Shown piece after piece: positions 32,114 to 41,649 of a stretch of 64,000 bases of DNA. The DNA comes from Furfurilactobacillus entadae. GTDB lineage: Bacteria > Bacillota > Bacilli > Lactobacillales > Lactobacillaceae. Positions within the stretch are counted from its first letter, which is position 1. The number at the start of each line of letters is the position of its first letter. The stretch is taken from the NCBI RefSeq assembly GCF_045862745.1, contig NZ_BQXN01000002.1, forward strand, positions 83,610 through 147,609, in the 5' to 3' direction. The notes beneath the pieces are model-generated. The model was not told the DNA's origin. It ran no database searches and worked only from the letters and a program-made list of their open reading frames with translations. A program made the translations under genes and the position numbers.

Positions 32114-34477
32114 ATGCCAAACCTCTTAAAAAATTGGGTTGAATCAGATGCCCGTAAAGTTCGTCGGTTAGGCCAAACGGCTGATGAAGTCATGGCTTAT
32201 GAAGATGAATATGCAAAATTAAGTGATGAAGAATTACAGGCAAAAACGCCTGAATTCCAAGAACGCTATCAAAATGGCGAAACCTTGGATAATTTGCTGC
32301 CAGAAGCCTTTGGTGTTGCGCGTGAAGCAGCCAAACGGGTTTTAGGCCTCTTTCCATTCCGGGTTCAAATCATGGGGGGGATTGTCCTCCATCATGGTGA
32401 TATTGCGGAAATGAAGACTGGTGAAGGGAAGACCCTGACGGCAACCATGCCCGTGTACCTCAATGCATTATCAGGTAAAGGGGTTCACGTTGTTACGGTT
32501 AACGAATACCTGTCTGCTCGTGACGCGACGGAAATGGGTGAACTGTACAACTGGCTAGGATTAAGCGTTGGGATCAACGGAGCTGAAAAGTCTGCTGCTG
32601 GAAAGCGGGAAGCGTACGATTCTGACATTACCTACTCAACAAACGGTGAAATTGGGTTTGATTACCTTCGTGATAACATGGTCGTTTACAAGGATGACCA
32701 AGTTCAACGTGGGCTAAACTTTGCGATCATTGATGAAGTTGACTCCATTTTGATCGATGAATCACGGACACCGTTGATTATTTCAGGTGGTTCAGCCGGA
32801 AATACAAACCTGTACGAACGGGTTGACCTGTTTGCAAAGACGTTACGTGAAAAGACGGATTACAAGGTTGACCTTGAATCAAAGACCGTTTCACTGACGG
32901 ATGAAGGAAACCGGAAGGCTGAAAAATACTTCGATCTAAAAAATCTGTACGATACTGAAAATACGGCGCTAACACACCATATTGACCAGGCGTTGCGGGC
33001 CAACTTCATCATGTTCAACAACAAGGACTATGTGGTTCAAGAAGGGGAAGTTCAAATCGTTGACTCCTTTACCGGACGGATCATGGAAGGCCGGCGGTTC
33101 TCTGACGGCTTGCACCAAGCGTTGGAAGCTAAAGAACATGTGGACATCCAAGAAGAAACCAAGACGATGGCCAACATCACGTACCAAAACTTGTTCCGGA
33201 TGTACGACAAGCTTTCCGGGATGACCGGGACGGCGAAGACGGAACAAGAAGAATTCCGTGAAATTTACAACATGGAAGTTATCACAATTCCAACGAACAA
33301 ACCGGTTTTGAGACAGGATGAACCAGACTTACTGTACCCAAGTTTGAAGAGTAAGTTTAACGCGGTTGTGGACGAAATTAACCGACTTCACGAAAAGGGT
33401 CAGCCAATGTTAATTGGGACCGTGGCCGTGGAAACGTCTGAATACTTGTCACACCAGTTGGATGAAATGAACATTCCCCACAGTGTGCTGAACGCGAAGA
33501 ACCACGCCCGCGAAGCTGAAATCATCATGAATGCGGGCCAAAAGGGTGCCGTAACCATTGCCACCAACATGGCTGGTCGTGGAACGGATATCAAGCTTGG
33601 ACCTGGGGTTCGTGAACTTGGTGGTCTTGCTGTGATTGGGACGGAACGTCATGAATCACGGCGGATCGATAACCAACTTCGGGGCCGTTCTGGACGGCAA
33701 GGGGATCCTGGTTTTTCACAGTTCTACTTGTCATTAGAAGATGATTTGATGCTCCGGTTTGGTTCTGAACGGGTCAAGTCACTGCTTCAACGGATGAATG
33801 TTGAGGAAGATGACGCGGTCATTAAGAGCCGGTTAATCACGCGGCAAGTTGAATCTGCTCAAAAGCGGGTTGAAGGGAATAACTATGATTCCCGGAAGAA
33901 CGTGCTGCAATACGATGACGTTATGCGTGAACAACGTGAAGTTATCTATAAGCAACGGCAAACTGTGATCACCGAACCAGATGACTTGAAGTGGGTCATC
34001 ATGCCGATGATTGAACGGACCGTTAACCGCATCGTTGATATGCATACAAATGGTGACCAGGCTAACTGGGAACTTGAAAGCATTGCCGACTTCGCAACGG
34101 CTGCAATGGTTGATGAAGACACCATTTCCGTTGAAACGTTGTCTGGCAAATCAGCAGCGGACATTAAGGCTTACTTGATGGACCGGGCCGAAGACGTTTA
34201 CCAAGCTAAACAAAAGCAGCTGTACGATCCTAACCAAATGCTTGAATTCGAAAAGGTGGTTATCCTCCGTTGTGTGGATTCTCACTGGACTGATCACATT
34301 GACACACTGGACCAGCTTCGCCAATCCATTCAATTACGTGGTTATGGTCAGCTGAACCCACTGATTGAATACCAAAGTAACGCCTTTACGATGTTTGAAG
34401 AAATGGTCTTCGACATTGAATATGACGCAACCCGTCTCTTCATGAAGAGTGAAATTCGGCAAAATATGGAACGTTAA
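32114..34477 (+). CDS. secA: Preprotein translocase ATPase SecA
   Basis: A 787-residue motor of Sec export. Walker A lies in MKTGEGKTLTATM (about 102-107), the DEVDSILIDESRTPL segment holds Walker B, and the preprotein cross-linking, scaffold and IRA regions follow. The protein ends at RQNMER without the cysteine-rich SEC-C zinc tail of other bacteria, which is usual for lactobacilli. AAGGGAAGG precedes the start. prfB follows after a terminator. Confidence 0.97.
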   Translation: MPNLLKNWVESDARKVRRLGQTADEVMAYEDEYAKLSDEELQAKTPEFQERYQNGETLDNLLPEAFGVAREAAKRVLGLFPFRVQIMGGIVLHHGDIAEMKTGEGKTLTATMPVYLNALSGKGVHVVTVNEYLSARDATEMGELYNWLGLSVGINGAEKSAAGKREAYDSDITYSTNGEIGFDYLRDNMVVYKDDQVQRGLNFAIIDEVDSILIDESRTPLIISGGSAGNTNLYERVDLFAKTLREKTDYKVDLESKTVSLTDEGNRKAEKYFDLKNLYDTENTALTHHIDQALRANFIMFNNKDYVVQEGEVQIVDSFTGRIMEGRRFSDGLHQALEAKEHVDIQEETKTMANITYQNLFRMYDKLSGMTGTAKTEQEEFREIYNMEVITIPTNKPVLRQDEPDLLYPSLKSKFNAVVDEINRLHEKGQPMLIGTVAVETSEYLSHQLDEMNIPHSVLNAKNHAREAEIIMNAGQKGAVTIATNMAGRGTDIKLGPGVRELGGLAVIGTERHESRRIDNQLRGRSGRQGDPGFSQFYLSLEDDLMLRFGSERVKSLLQRMNVEEDDAVIKSRLITRQVESAQKRVEGNNYDSRKNVLQYDDVMREQREVIYKQRQTVITEPDDLKWVIMPMIERTVNRIVDMHTNGDQANWELESIADFATAAMVDEDTISVETLSGKSAADIKAYLMDRAEDVYQAKQKQLYDPNQMLEFEKVVILRCVDSHWTDHIDTLDQLRQSIQLRGYGQLNPLIEYQSNAFTMFEEMVFDIEYDATRLFMKSEIRQNMER

Positions 34478-34519
34478 TTCGCGGTAATCGTGATTTAATT
34501 CCGTGGAGTGAATGCACAT

Positions 34520-34564
34520 CAAAACGATTGATTTTCCAATGCGGGAAGTCAGTCGTTTTGGTTT
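34520..34564 (+). terminator. secA terminator
   Basis: An 18-bp stem with several G·U pairs (34520-34537 with 34543-34560) and a five-base loop, followed by GTTT; long stem but weak T-tract. Confidence 0.65.
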
Positions 34565-34617
34565 ATGAAGGACAAATTGTTTAGAACGTTAAATTAACGA
34601 AATAAGGAGTGAATGTT

Positions 34618-35734
34618 ATGGAACTAGCTGAAGCAAAACAACGGTTAGCCGACATGCAGCAACAGATCACGAACTTTAGGGGGTCACTTTGACCTCGATG
34701 CCCTAGATCAGAGCATTGCTGAAAATGAAGCCCGAATGGCCGAACCGGATTTTTGGAACGACAACGTGGCGGCCCAAACGGTGATTGATGCCAACAATGC
34801 GTTGAAGGCAAAACACGACACGTTTATGGAGCTGGATGAGGCCGTGGAAAATCTGGCCCTCACCATTGAATTGCTGGACGATGAACCAGATGACGAAATG
34901 ATGGCACAATTGGACGATGATGTGGCTGCAACTGAGAAACGGTTACAGGCGTACCGCCTAACCCAACTGTTGGATGAACCGTACGATGGAAACAATGCCA
35001 TTCTGGAAATTCATCCCGGTGCTGGTGGGACCGAATCACAGGACTGGGGTCAAAACCTTCTGCGGATGTACACGCGGTGGGCAGAACAACACCAGTTCAA
35101 GGTCGATATTGTGGATTACCAAGCGGGGGACGTTGCGGGGTTAAATAGCGCGACCATCCTCATTTCAGGAACCAACGCTTACGGTTATTTGCGAAGTGAA
35201 AAAGGGGTTCACCGGTTTGTTCGGATTTCCCCGTTTGATTCAGCTGGACGGCGCCACACGTCCTTTGTGAGTGTGGATGTTATGCCAGAATTGGATGATT
35301 CCATTGAGGTGGATCTGAATCCGGATGACATTCGGATGGAAGTTTTCCGTTCTAGTGGTGCCGGTGGTCAGCACATCAATAAAACCTCATCCGCGGTTCG
35401 GTTGATTCATGAACCAACTGGGATTGTTGTGTCATCACAGGCCCAACGGTCACAGTTCCAAAATAAAGACACGGCAATGGCCATGTTAAAGGCGAAGTTG
35501 TACGAACGTGAAGAACAAAAGAAGGCCGAAGAAAAGGCGAAGTTAGAGGGAACCCAGATGGAAATTGGCTGGGGCTCACAGATTCGCTCCTACGTTTTCC
35601 AACCGTACACGTTGGTGAAGGATCACCGAACGGGGTACGAAACGGGGAACGGACAGGCGGTCTTGGACGGTGATTTAGATCCGTTTATTGATGCGTACTT
35701 GCAGTGGAACCTGAAACAAAAAAATCCTGATTAA
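34618..35734 (+). CDS. prfB: Peptide chain release factor 2, with programmed +1 frameshift
   Basis: The gene reads 34618-34689, skips T34690, and continues from 34691 to 35734, giving 371 residues. The recoding site AGGGGG-TCA-CTT-TGA-C (34678-34693) has the internal Shine-Dalgarno three bases before CTT and the in-frame UGA that RF2 itself reads. The downstream part alone would lack about 39 residues. The anticodon-like S-P-F lies at 204-206 and G-G-Q at 249-251, so it recognises UGA/UAA. AAGGAG precedes the ATG. Confidence 0.96.
34678..34693 (+). promoter_or_regulatory. RF2 autoregulatory frameshift site
   Basis: AGGGGGTCACTTTGAC: internal Shine-Dalgarno, slippery CTT and UGA with a following C. 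When RF2 is scarce, ribosomes pause at UGA and shift +1 to make the full protein. Confidence 0.97.
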
Positions 35735-35739
35735 GGTGA

Positions 35740-35777
35740 AAGGACCCGCTAACACACGGTGTGGCGGGTCCTTTTTG
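35740..35777 (+). terminator. prfB terminator
   Basis: A nine-base stem (35741-35749 with 35764-35772) with an inner CAC/GTG stem, then TTTTTG. Confidence 0.9.
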
Positions 35778-35788
35778 TACCTAAAATA

Positions 35789-35797
35789 TGCTATACT
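35789..35797 (+). promoter_or_regulatory. Extended -10 of phoPR
   Basis: TGC followed by TATACT, 50 bases before phoP. The -35 region overlaps the prfB terminator tail. Confidence 0.55.
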
Positions 35798-35846
35798 GCA
35801 CGTGACAAATGGTGATCTGTGGAAAAAGGTGGCTGGAGAAGGGCTC

Positions 35847-36539
35847 ATGACAAAACGCATTTTAGTGGTAGATGATGAACCGAGCATTGTAACATTGCTT
35901 CGCTATAACCTTGAACAGGCTGGGTATGCCGTTGAGATCGCAACGGATGGCTTGAGTGCATTGGCTAAGATTCAGACGGAAGACTATTTTTGTGTCCTAC
36001 TAGATTTAATGTTGCCAGAGTTAGACGGGCTTGAAGTCACAAAGCAAGCGCGTCGTGCCGGAATTCAAACGCCTATCATCATCGTGACTGCTAAAGGCGA
36101 TGAATTTGACCGGGTCTTTGGGCTAGAAATTGGTGCGGATGATTACGTCGTTAAGCCGTTTTCCCCACGCGAAATTATTGCACGAATTAAAGCCGTTACG
36201 CGGCGTAATGCGCCAAGTGCCAGCGTTGAACCAACCCACCCCGTCATTACGGTGGGCGAGTTATCAGTTGATGAAGACCGCTTGCGGGTCATGCGGGCGG
36301 GCCAGCCGATTGCATTGACGCCAAAGGAGTTTGAACTACTGGATTACCTTGTGCAGCGTCAGGGACGGGTGTTGAGTCGCGAGGCGCTTCTTAACGGCGT
36401 GTGGGGCTACAATTATGCTGGTGACAGCCGGATGGTCGATATGCACATTAGCCATCTACGTGAAAAAATTGAAGTTGACCCCAAACATCCGCAACTGCTA
36501 AAAACGGTGCGGGGGTTTGGGTATCAATTCGGGGAGTAA
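35847..36539 (+). CDS. phoP: OmpR-type response regulator PhoP
   Basis: A 230-residue regulator with a receiver domain (phospho-acceptor Asp53, Lys at VVKPFSPRE) and an OmpR/PhoB winged-helix domain (about 130-230). Because it is followed by phoR and the pst-phoU operon, phosphate control is the best assignment. The ATG at 35847 has GGAGAAGGG before it; the frame is open for 111 further bases through the promoter, which is not plausible as coding. The histidine kinase gene follows after six bases. Confidence 0.92.
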   Translation: MTKRILVVDDEPSIVTLLRYNLEQAGYAVEIATDGLSALAKIQTEDYFCVLLDLMLPELDGLEVTKQARRAGIQTPIIIVTAKGDEFDRVFGLEIGADDYVVKPFSPREIIARIKAVTRRNAPSASVEPTHPVITVGELSVDEDRLRVMRAGQPIALTPKEFELLDYLVQRQGRVLSREALLNGVWGYNYAGDSRMVDMHISHLREKIEVDPKHPQLLKTVRGFGYQFGE

Positions 36540-36545
36540 CAACGA

Positions 36546-37907
36546 ATGCAAACGCTGAAACGACGCTTACTTTGGGGCACCACCCTGTTTAATGGGTTCC
36601 TTTTGATTGCTTTATGGGCGCTGACAAGCCCACAACATCACGTGGCGGTCGTCATTGCGGTGCTAATAACGGCAATAGGTGAATTTATTGGGTTGTGGTG
36701 GTTAATGGCGCGTCAAGAACGGGTCCTTCGTGATATAACGGGGCAAGTCTTGCACCTTAATGATCCGGCAAAAACACACCGATTACTGCTACCGCCAAAC
36801 CATGCTTACGCAGATTTAACGCAGGCAATCAACATGGCGGCTGATGAATTACGGCACCAAAACCACGTTTTTCAGCGCCAAGAAAGTGAACTGGATAGTC
36901 TTCTGGAGTATTTGCCTGTTGGTGTAATTGCCATTGACTGGCGCCGGCAGACCCAGTTGCTTAATCCGATGGCAGCGCAGCTACTGGAAATTGCGAGTAC
37001 CCCGATTCCACACCCATACACGGTTGATGTTCAGCAGTATGCGTTAACCGAACAGATCGAAACGACGCTCCGTGAGCACACAAATCGGCGGCAAACGTTA
37101 ACCCTGACGTTACCAGCAGCGACGCGGACGCTGGAAGTCTCAACCTTGTATAATCAGCCCCGTCCGCACCACGAACAGGTGCTGGTGCTCCTGTACGATC
37201 TAACCGAAGTGACGCAAATTGAACAAATGCAACTTGATTTTGTTTCCAATGCGTCACATGAGTTGAAGACACCGTTGACAGCCATTGCAGGCTTCACGGA
37301 AACGCTGTTAAACGGGGCGCAGAATGATCCAGAAACCCGGCAGGAATTTTTAAAAATCATTGATGAACAATCGCACCAACTGATGGATTTGATTGAAGAT
37401 GTTTTGTCCGTATCGCGGCTTCAAAATCCGCAACGGCGAACCACAACGCCGGTCGCCGTTAATCTTTCAGAGTTGGTGGCAGCACAATTGAAGCTTCAGG
37501 GGCAGTCCATTGACCGTCGTGAGTTGATGGTGATAAACGACATTCCGGCGGGAACCATTGTAATGAGCGATGCGGGGATGCTGACACAGATTGTTAAAAA
37601 TCTGTTGTCGAACGCGATAAAGTATAATCACCAGCAAGGGACAATTAGGTTTGGCCTGACGACCACATCAACGGGGAACTGGCAGTTGCAGGTCAAGGAC
37701 ACTGGTTACGGCATGACGCCGGCACAACAAGCACGAATTTTTGAGCGGTTTTATCGTGCAGAGTTGTCGCATACCAAACAACGGGTACCAGGAACCGGTC
37801 TTGGTTTAGCGATTGTTAAGGAACTCGTTGAGTTGCTCGGCGGAACCGTGGGTGTTCAGAGTCAACCGGATGTCGGCACAACGATGACGGTTAGCTTTCC
37901 CAAATAA
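36546..37907 (+). CDS. phoR: Phosphate-type sensor histidine kinase PhoR
   Basis: A 453-residue membrane kinase. Two helices (about 10-28 and 33-54) are joined by a loop of only a few residues, so there is hardly any extracellular sensor. A HAMP-like segment, a PAS-like domain (about 112-220) and HisKA with His238 in SNASHELKTPL follow, then the HATPase with N (NAIKYN), G1 (DTGYGM) and G2 (GTGLGLAI) boxes. The short loop suits a model in which the Pst system and PhoU pass the phosphate signal. Confidence 0.9.
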   Translation: MQTLKRRLLWGTTLFNGFLLIALWALTSPQHHVAVVIAVLITAIGEFIGLWWLMARQERVLRDITGQVLHLNDPAKTHRLLLPPNHAYADLTQAINMAADELRHQNHVFQRQESELDSLLEYLPVGVIAIDWRRQTQLLNPMAAQLLEIASTPIPHPYTVDVQQYALTEQIETTLREHTNRRQTLTLTLPAATRTLEVSTLYNQPRPHHEQVLVLLYDLTEVTQIEQMQLDFVSNASHELKTPLTAIAGFTETLLNGAQNDPETRQEFLKIIDEQSHQLMDLIEDVLSVSRLQNPQRRTTTPVAVNLSELVAAQLKLQGQSIDRRELMVINDIPAGTIVMSDAGMLTQIVKNLLSNAIKYNHQQGTIRFGLTTTSTGNWQLQVKDTGYGMTPAQQARIFERFYRAELSHTKQRVPGTGLGLAIVKELVELLGGTVGVQSQPDVGTTMTVSFPK

Positions 37908-37910
37908 TAA

Positions 37911-37976
37911 CGGGCCGTGTTAGCGGCGCATGAATCGTTTTTTAAACGGTGTATGCGGTGCGACACGGCCTTTTTT
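37911..37976 (+). terminator. phoPR terminator
   Basis: Outer stem GGCCGTGT/ACACGGCC (37913-37970 ends) with further paired segments inside (GCGCAT/ATGCG..., AAACGG region) and TTTTTT after it. Confidence 0.8.
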
Positions 37977-37982
37977 GCGACC

Positions 37983-38021
37983 TTTACACAACCTTTACAC
38001 ATTGACCAACGGGCCTTTACA
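37983..38021 (+). promoter_or_regulatory. PhoP-box direct repeats upstream of pstS
   Basis: TTTACA occurs at 37983-37988, 37994-37999 and 38016-38021: steps of 11 and 22 bp, that is an 11-bp register with one degenerate slot. This is the arrangement of PhoP boxes. A -10-like TATACA follows at 38029-38034 with no usual -35, as expected for an activated promoter. Confidence 0.7.
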
Positions 38022-38072
38022 TCCATTTTATACACTAGGAGGTGAGTTAGAGATGGTCGAGGAGGGGTCTAA

Positions 38073-38951
38073 ATGAACAAACGACAACTAACAATTACGG
38101 TAATCATCATCGTCGTAATTGGTGGGTTATTGGGTTTAGGATATCGACAGCGTGAACAGACAAACACGGGTGGCTCGATTACGGCAGTAGGGTCCACAGC
38201 GCTTCAACCCTTAGTTGAAGCCGCCGGTGAACAATATAGTAGCGAACACTTTGGCGTGTTTATTAATGTCCAGGGTGGTGGCTCAGGGACCGGATTGAGC
38301 CAGATTCAAGAGGGTGCCGTTGCCATTGGGAACTCGGATGTCTTTGCGAGTGAACAGGCGGGGATCAAGGCGAAACACCTTGTGGATCACCGGGTTGCTG
38401 TTGTGGGAATTACGCCCATTGTCAGTAAGGATGCTGGGGTCACTAACTTAACAACGGCACAATTACAAAAAGTATTTGACGGGACGTACACAAACTGGCG
38501 CCAGGTTGGTGGCCATGACGTTCCAATTACGATCGTTAACCGCGCCCAAGGGTCAGGAACTCGGTCAACCTTTGAGCGGTGGGCGTTGAAGAAGCATAAA
38601 GTGGCAACGGCCCAGGAGCAAGATTCATCCGGGATGGTGCGCTCCATTGTCGGCACGACACCGGGTGCCATTAGTTACGTGGCCTTTTCTTACGTTAATA
38701 AGACGGTTCAACCAGTTTCACTCAACGGGGTGAAGCCAACGGATGCAAACGTTAAGACCAATGCGTGGAAGGTTTGGTCCTATGAACATATGTATACTAA
38801 CGGCCAACCAACTGGTGTGACAAAGGGATTCTTGACGTACATTCAGTCGGATAAAATCCAGTCCACCCTGGTGAAACAATTAGGCTATATCAGCATGGCA
38901 CAAATGAAGGTTGACCGGAGCGTCACCGGTGTTGTGACGACGATTCGTTAA
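38073..38951 (+). CDS. pstS: Phosphate-binding protein PstS, without lipobox
   Basis: A 292-residue substrate-binding protein. Phosphate-contacting segments are present: GSTALQPL, GGGSGTG and GSGTRSTFE. The N-terminus has one hydrophobic helix (about 7-24, ITVIIIVVIGGLLGLGY) but no cysteine anywhere near it, so it is not a lipoprotein and is probably anchored by an uncleaved signal helix, or cleaved and released. GGAGGGG precedes the ATG. First gene of pstSCABB-phoU. Confidence 0.93.
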   Translation: MNKRQLTITVIIIVVIGGLLGLGYRQREQTNTGGSITAVGSTALQPLVEAAGEQYSSEHFGVFINVQGGGSGTGLSQIQEGAVAIGNSDVFASEQAGIKAKHLVDHRVAVVGITPIVSKDAGVTNLTTAQLQKVFDGTYTNWRQVGGHDVPITIVNRAQGSGTRSTFERWALKKHKVATAQEQDSSGMVRSIVGTTPGAISYVAFSYVNKTVQPVSLNGVKPTDANVKTNAWKVWSYEHMYTNGQPTGVTKGFLTYIQSDKIQSTLVKQLGYISMAQMKVDRSVTGVVTTIR

Positions 38952-38964
38952 AGGGAGCGTAAAG

Positions 38965-39900
38965 ATGAAAGAAACATCAACAGATTCAATTAAGGCTCAG
39001 CTTCAAAAAACATCCCGGGCGACACGAATTGAGCGGCGCGGGCGCACGGTGAGCTTCTTGGCACTAATGCTAATTTTGGCGGTGGTCATTGCGATTTTCT
39101 GGTTTGTCGCTGCAAAAGGGTTGGCAACGTTCTTTGATAATCACATCAATGTTTGGTCATTTTTAAGTGGTAAGACGTGGGATCCTTCGGTGAAGGGGGC
39201 TAACGGCCAACCACAACTCGGTGCACTGCCAATGATTGTCGGGTCCTTTTTGATCACGTTATTATCGGCGATTCTAGCAACGCCATTTGCCATCGGGACA
39301 GCAGTCTTTATGAATGAGATTGCGCCAAAACACGGGGCCAAGATTTTACAGCCCGTTACAGAACTGCTGGTTGGAATTCCGTCCGTTGTGTATGGCTTTA
39401 TCGGACTGTCCGTGGTGGTTCCGTTTATTCGGCACATTTTTGGTGGGAGTGGGTTTGGGATTCTCTCAGGAACAATCGTCTTATTCGTCATGATTTTACC
39501 AACGATCACCTCAATGACGGCGGATACGTTGAAGTCTGTCCCCCGTTACTATCGGGAAGCTTCCTTGGCACTTGGTGCAACACGGTGGCAAACGACACGT
39601 AAAGTGGTGCTTCGGGCCGCAACACCAGGCATCTTAACCGCCATCGTTTTTGGGATGGCACGGGCTTTTGGTGAGGCGCTGGCCGTTCAAATGGTGGTGG
39701 GGAACGCAACGTTGCTTCCAAACAACTTGGTGTCACCATCGTCAACGTTAACGTCCGTGCTGACGCAGGGGATCGGAAACACGGTCATGGGGAGTTTGCA
39801 AAACAACGCCTTGTGGTCACTTGCGTTGGTTCTGCTGTTAATGTCACTATTCTTTAACCTGGTCATCCGGTTGATCGGTCGGAAGGGGGCGCTACGCTAA
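38965..39900 (+). CDS. pstC: Phosphate ABC transporter permease PstC
   Basis: A 311-residue membrane subunit with about six helices. It contains the binding-protein-dependent permease signature EASLALGATRWQT (EAA loop) that docks to PstB. The N-terminus is a basic cytoplasmic stretch. It shares one base with pstA (TAATG overlap), a sign of translational coupling. Confidence 0.95.
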   Translation: MKETSTDSIKAQLQKTSRATRIERRGRTVSFLALMLILAVVIAIFWFVAAKGLATFFDNHINVWSFLSGKTWDPSVKGANGQPQLGALPMIVGSFLITLLSAILATPFAIGTAVFMNEIAPKHGAKILQPVTELLVGIPSVVYGFIGLSVVVPFIRHIFGGSGFGILSGTIVLFVMILPTITSMTADTLKSVPRYYREASLALGATRWQTTRKVVLRAATPGILTAIVFGMARAFGEALAVQMVVGNATLLPNNLVSPSSTLTSVLTQGIGNTVMGSLQNNALWSLALVLLLMSLFFNLVIRLIGRKGALR

Positions 39901-40787
39901 TGAATCCAAAAACAGCGGATAAAATTGCAACGGGTGTCTTCTACGCCATCGCCGGGATTGTCATTCTGATTTTGGTTTTCTTACTCGGCTATATTTTAGT
40001 GGCTGGGCTGCCAAAGCTGACGTGGCACTTCTTGGTGACACCGGCAAAGGCCTTCACTGCTGGCGGCGGAATTGGGCTTCAATTGTTTAACTCGTTTTAC
40101 TTGTTGATCCTAACCATGTTGATTTCATTCCCAATTGCGTTAGGTGCTGGGATTTATTTGAATGAATACGCTAAGAAAAATTGGCTGACGAGTTTGGTTC
40201 GGACGGCCATTGAAATTTTAAGTTCATTACCATCGGTTGTTGTGGGGTTGTTTGGTTTTCTCCTGTTCGTTGTTCGCTTCAAGATGGGTTTTTCCATCCT
40301 GTCAGGGGCGTTGGCGTTAACGTTTTTTAACCTTCCGTTGTTGACCCGGAGCATTGAGACGGCGCTGGCCGCCATTCCGAACCTCCAGCGTGAAGCAGGA
40401 CTCGCATTGGGCCTGTCCCGGTGGGAAACGGTCACACACGTTATTCTGCCAGCAGCGGTCCCAAGTATTTTAACCGGGGTGATTTTAAGCGCCGGGCGGG
40501 TCTTTGGTGAAGCCGCCGCACTGATCTACACGTCGGGGCAATCAGCACCGGCCCTGAACTTTGCGGATTGGAATCCGTTTAACATTTCCAGCCCGTTAAA
40601 TCCAATGCGACCAGCGGAAACGTTGGCAGTTCACATTTGGAAGATCAATTCAGAGGGGATTATGCCTGATGCCAGTGCCGTTTCAGCTGGTGCCTCAGCG
40701 GTTCTTGTTTTGGCCGTCCTCTTATTTAATGTCTTAGCACGGTGGTTAGGCCGGCGGTTATATCGGCGGCTAACGGCGGGTAATTAA
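39900..40787 (+). CDS. pstA: Phosphate ABC transporter permease PstA
   Basis: A 295-residue partner of PstC with six helices. The EAA loop reads EAGLALGLSRWETVTHV. Between helices five and six there is a longer loop with the NPMRPAETLAVHIW segment typical of PstA. It overlaps pstC by one base and is followed by the two ATPase genes. Confidence 0.95.
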   Translation: MNPKTADKIATGVFYAIAGIVILILVFLLGYILVAGLPKLTWHFLVTPAKAFTAGGGIGLQLFNSFYLLILTMLISFPIALGAGIYLNEYAKKNWLTSLVRTAIEILSSLPSVVVGLFGFLLFVVRFKMGFSILSGALALTFFNLPLLTRSIETALAAIPNLQREAGLALGLSRWETVTHVILPAAVPSILTGVILSAGRVFGEAAALIYTSGQSAPALNFADWNPFNISSPLNPMRPAETLAVHIWKINSEGIMPDASAVSAGASAVLVLAVLLFNVLARWLGRRLYRRLTAGN

Positions 40788-40807
40788 CTTCAAAGGAGTG
40801 ATATCTG

Positions 40808-41629
40808 ATGACAACGTTAACAGACACATTGACATCAACGCCGCCAGAGCGGTTCATTAAGCAATTGGACGAGGAAACTCATGAAATTGCGTTAACCACG
40901 AAAAATCTCCACGTCTACTATGGGGACAACGAAGCGTTAAGTGAAGGGGATCTTCAGTTTGAACGGTATAATATTACCGCGTTAATCGGCGCGTCAGGCT
41001 CCGGGAAATCGACCTTTTTGCGGTCACTTAACCGCATGAACGATGGCATTGCTCGGGTGGACGGCCAGATTATGTACCGCGGCCTGGACATTAATAGCGA
41101 CCAAATTGACGTGTACGAGATGCGGCGGCACATCGGCATGGTGTTCCAACGCCCCAACCCCTTTGCAAAGTCAATCTACGACAACATTACGTTTGCCCTT
41201 AAACAACGGGGCTTACGCGATAAGCAACAGTTGGATGAAATTGTGGAGACCTCCTTACGCCAAGCGGCCATGTGGGACCAGGTTAAAGATGAGTTGCATC
41301 AAAGTGCCTTATCGTTGTCCGGTGGGCAACAGCAGCGGTTGTGCATCGCCCGGGCGATTGCCATGAAGCCAGATATTTTGTTAATGGACGAACCGGCAAG
41401 TGCGTTGGATCCAGTGGCAACATCGCAAATTGAAGATACACTGTTGCAATTGAAAGAACACTACACGATTGTGATCGTGACCCATAATATGCAACAAGCA
41501 GCCCGCATCAGTGACTACACCGCCTTCTTCCACATGGGCAAGGTGTTAGAGTATGACGAGGCGAGAAAAATCTTTACCCGACCAAAAGTAACGATTACAA
41601 ATGATTATATTTCTGGGAATTTTGGCTAA
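40808..41629 (+). CDS. pstB: Phosphate ABC transporter ATPase PstB (first copy)
   Basis: A 273-residue ABC ATPase. Walker A GASGSGKST lies at about 56-64, the signature LSGGQQQR follows, then LLMDEPASALDP and the switch THNMQQAARISDY. Compared with the second copy it has about 25 extra residues at the N-terminus. Two PstB genes in tandem are common in Lactobacillales; whether they form a heterodimer is not known from sequence. AAAGGAG precedes the start. Confidence 0.95.
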   Translation: MTTLTDTLTSTPPERFIKQLDEETHEIALTTKNLHVYYGDNEALSEGDLQFERYNITALIGASGSGKSTFLRSLNRMNDGIARVDGQIMYRGLDINSDQIDVYEMRRHIGMVFQRPNPFAKSIYDNITFALKQRGLRDKQQLDEIVETSLRQAAMWDQVKDELHQSALSLSGGQQQRLCIARAIAMKPDILLMDEPASALDPVATSQIEDTLLQLKEHYTIVIVTHNMQQAARISDYTAFFHMGKVLEYDEARKIFTRPKVTITNDYISGNFG

Positions 41630-41649
41630 GATCGGCGGGAGGACAGTCA

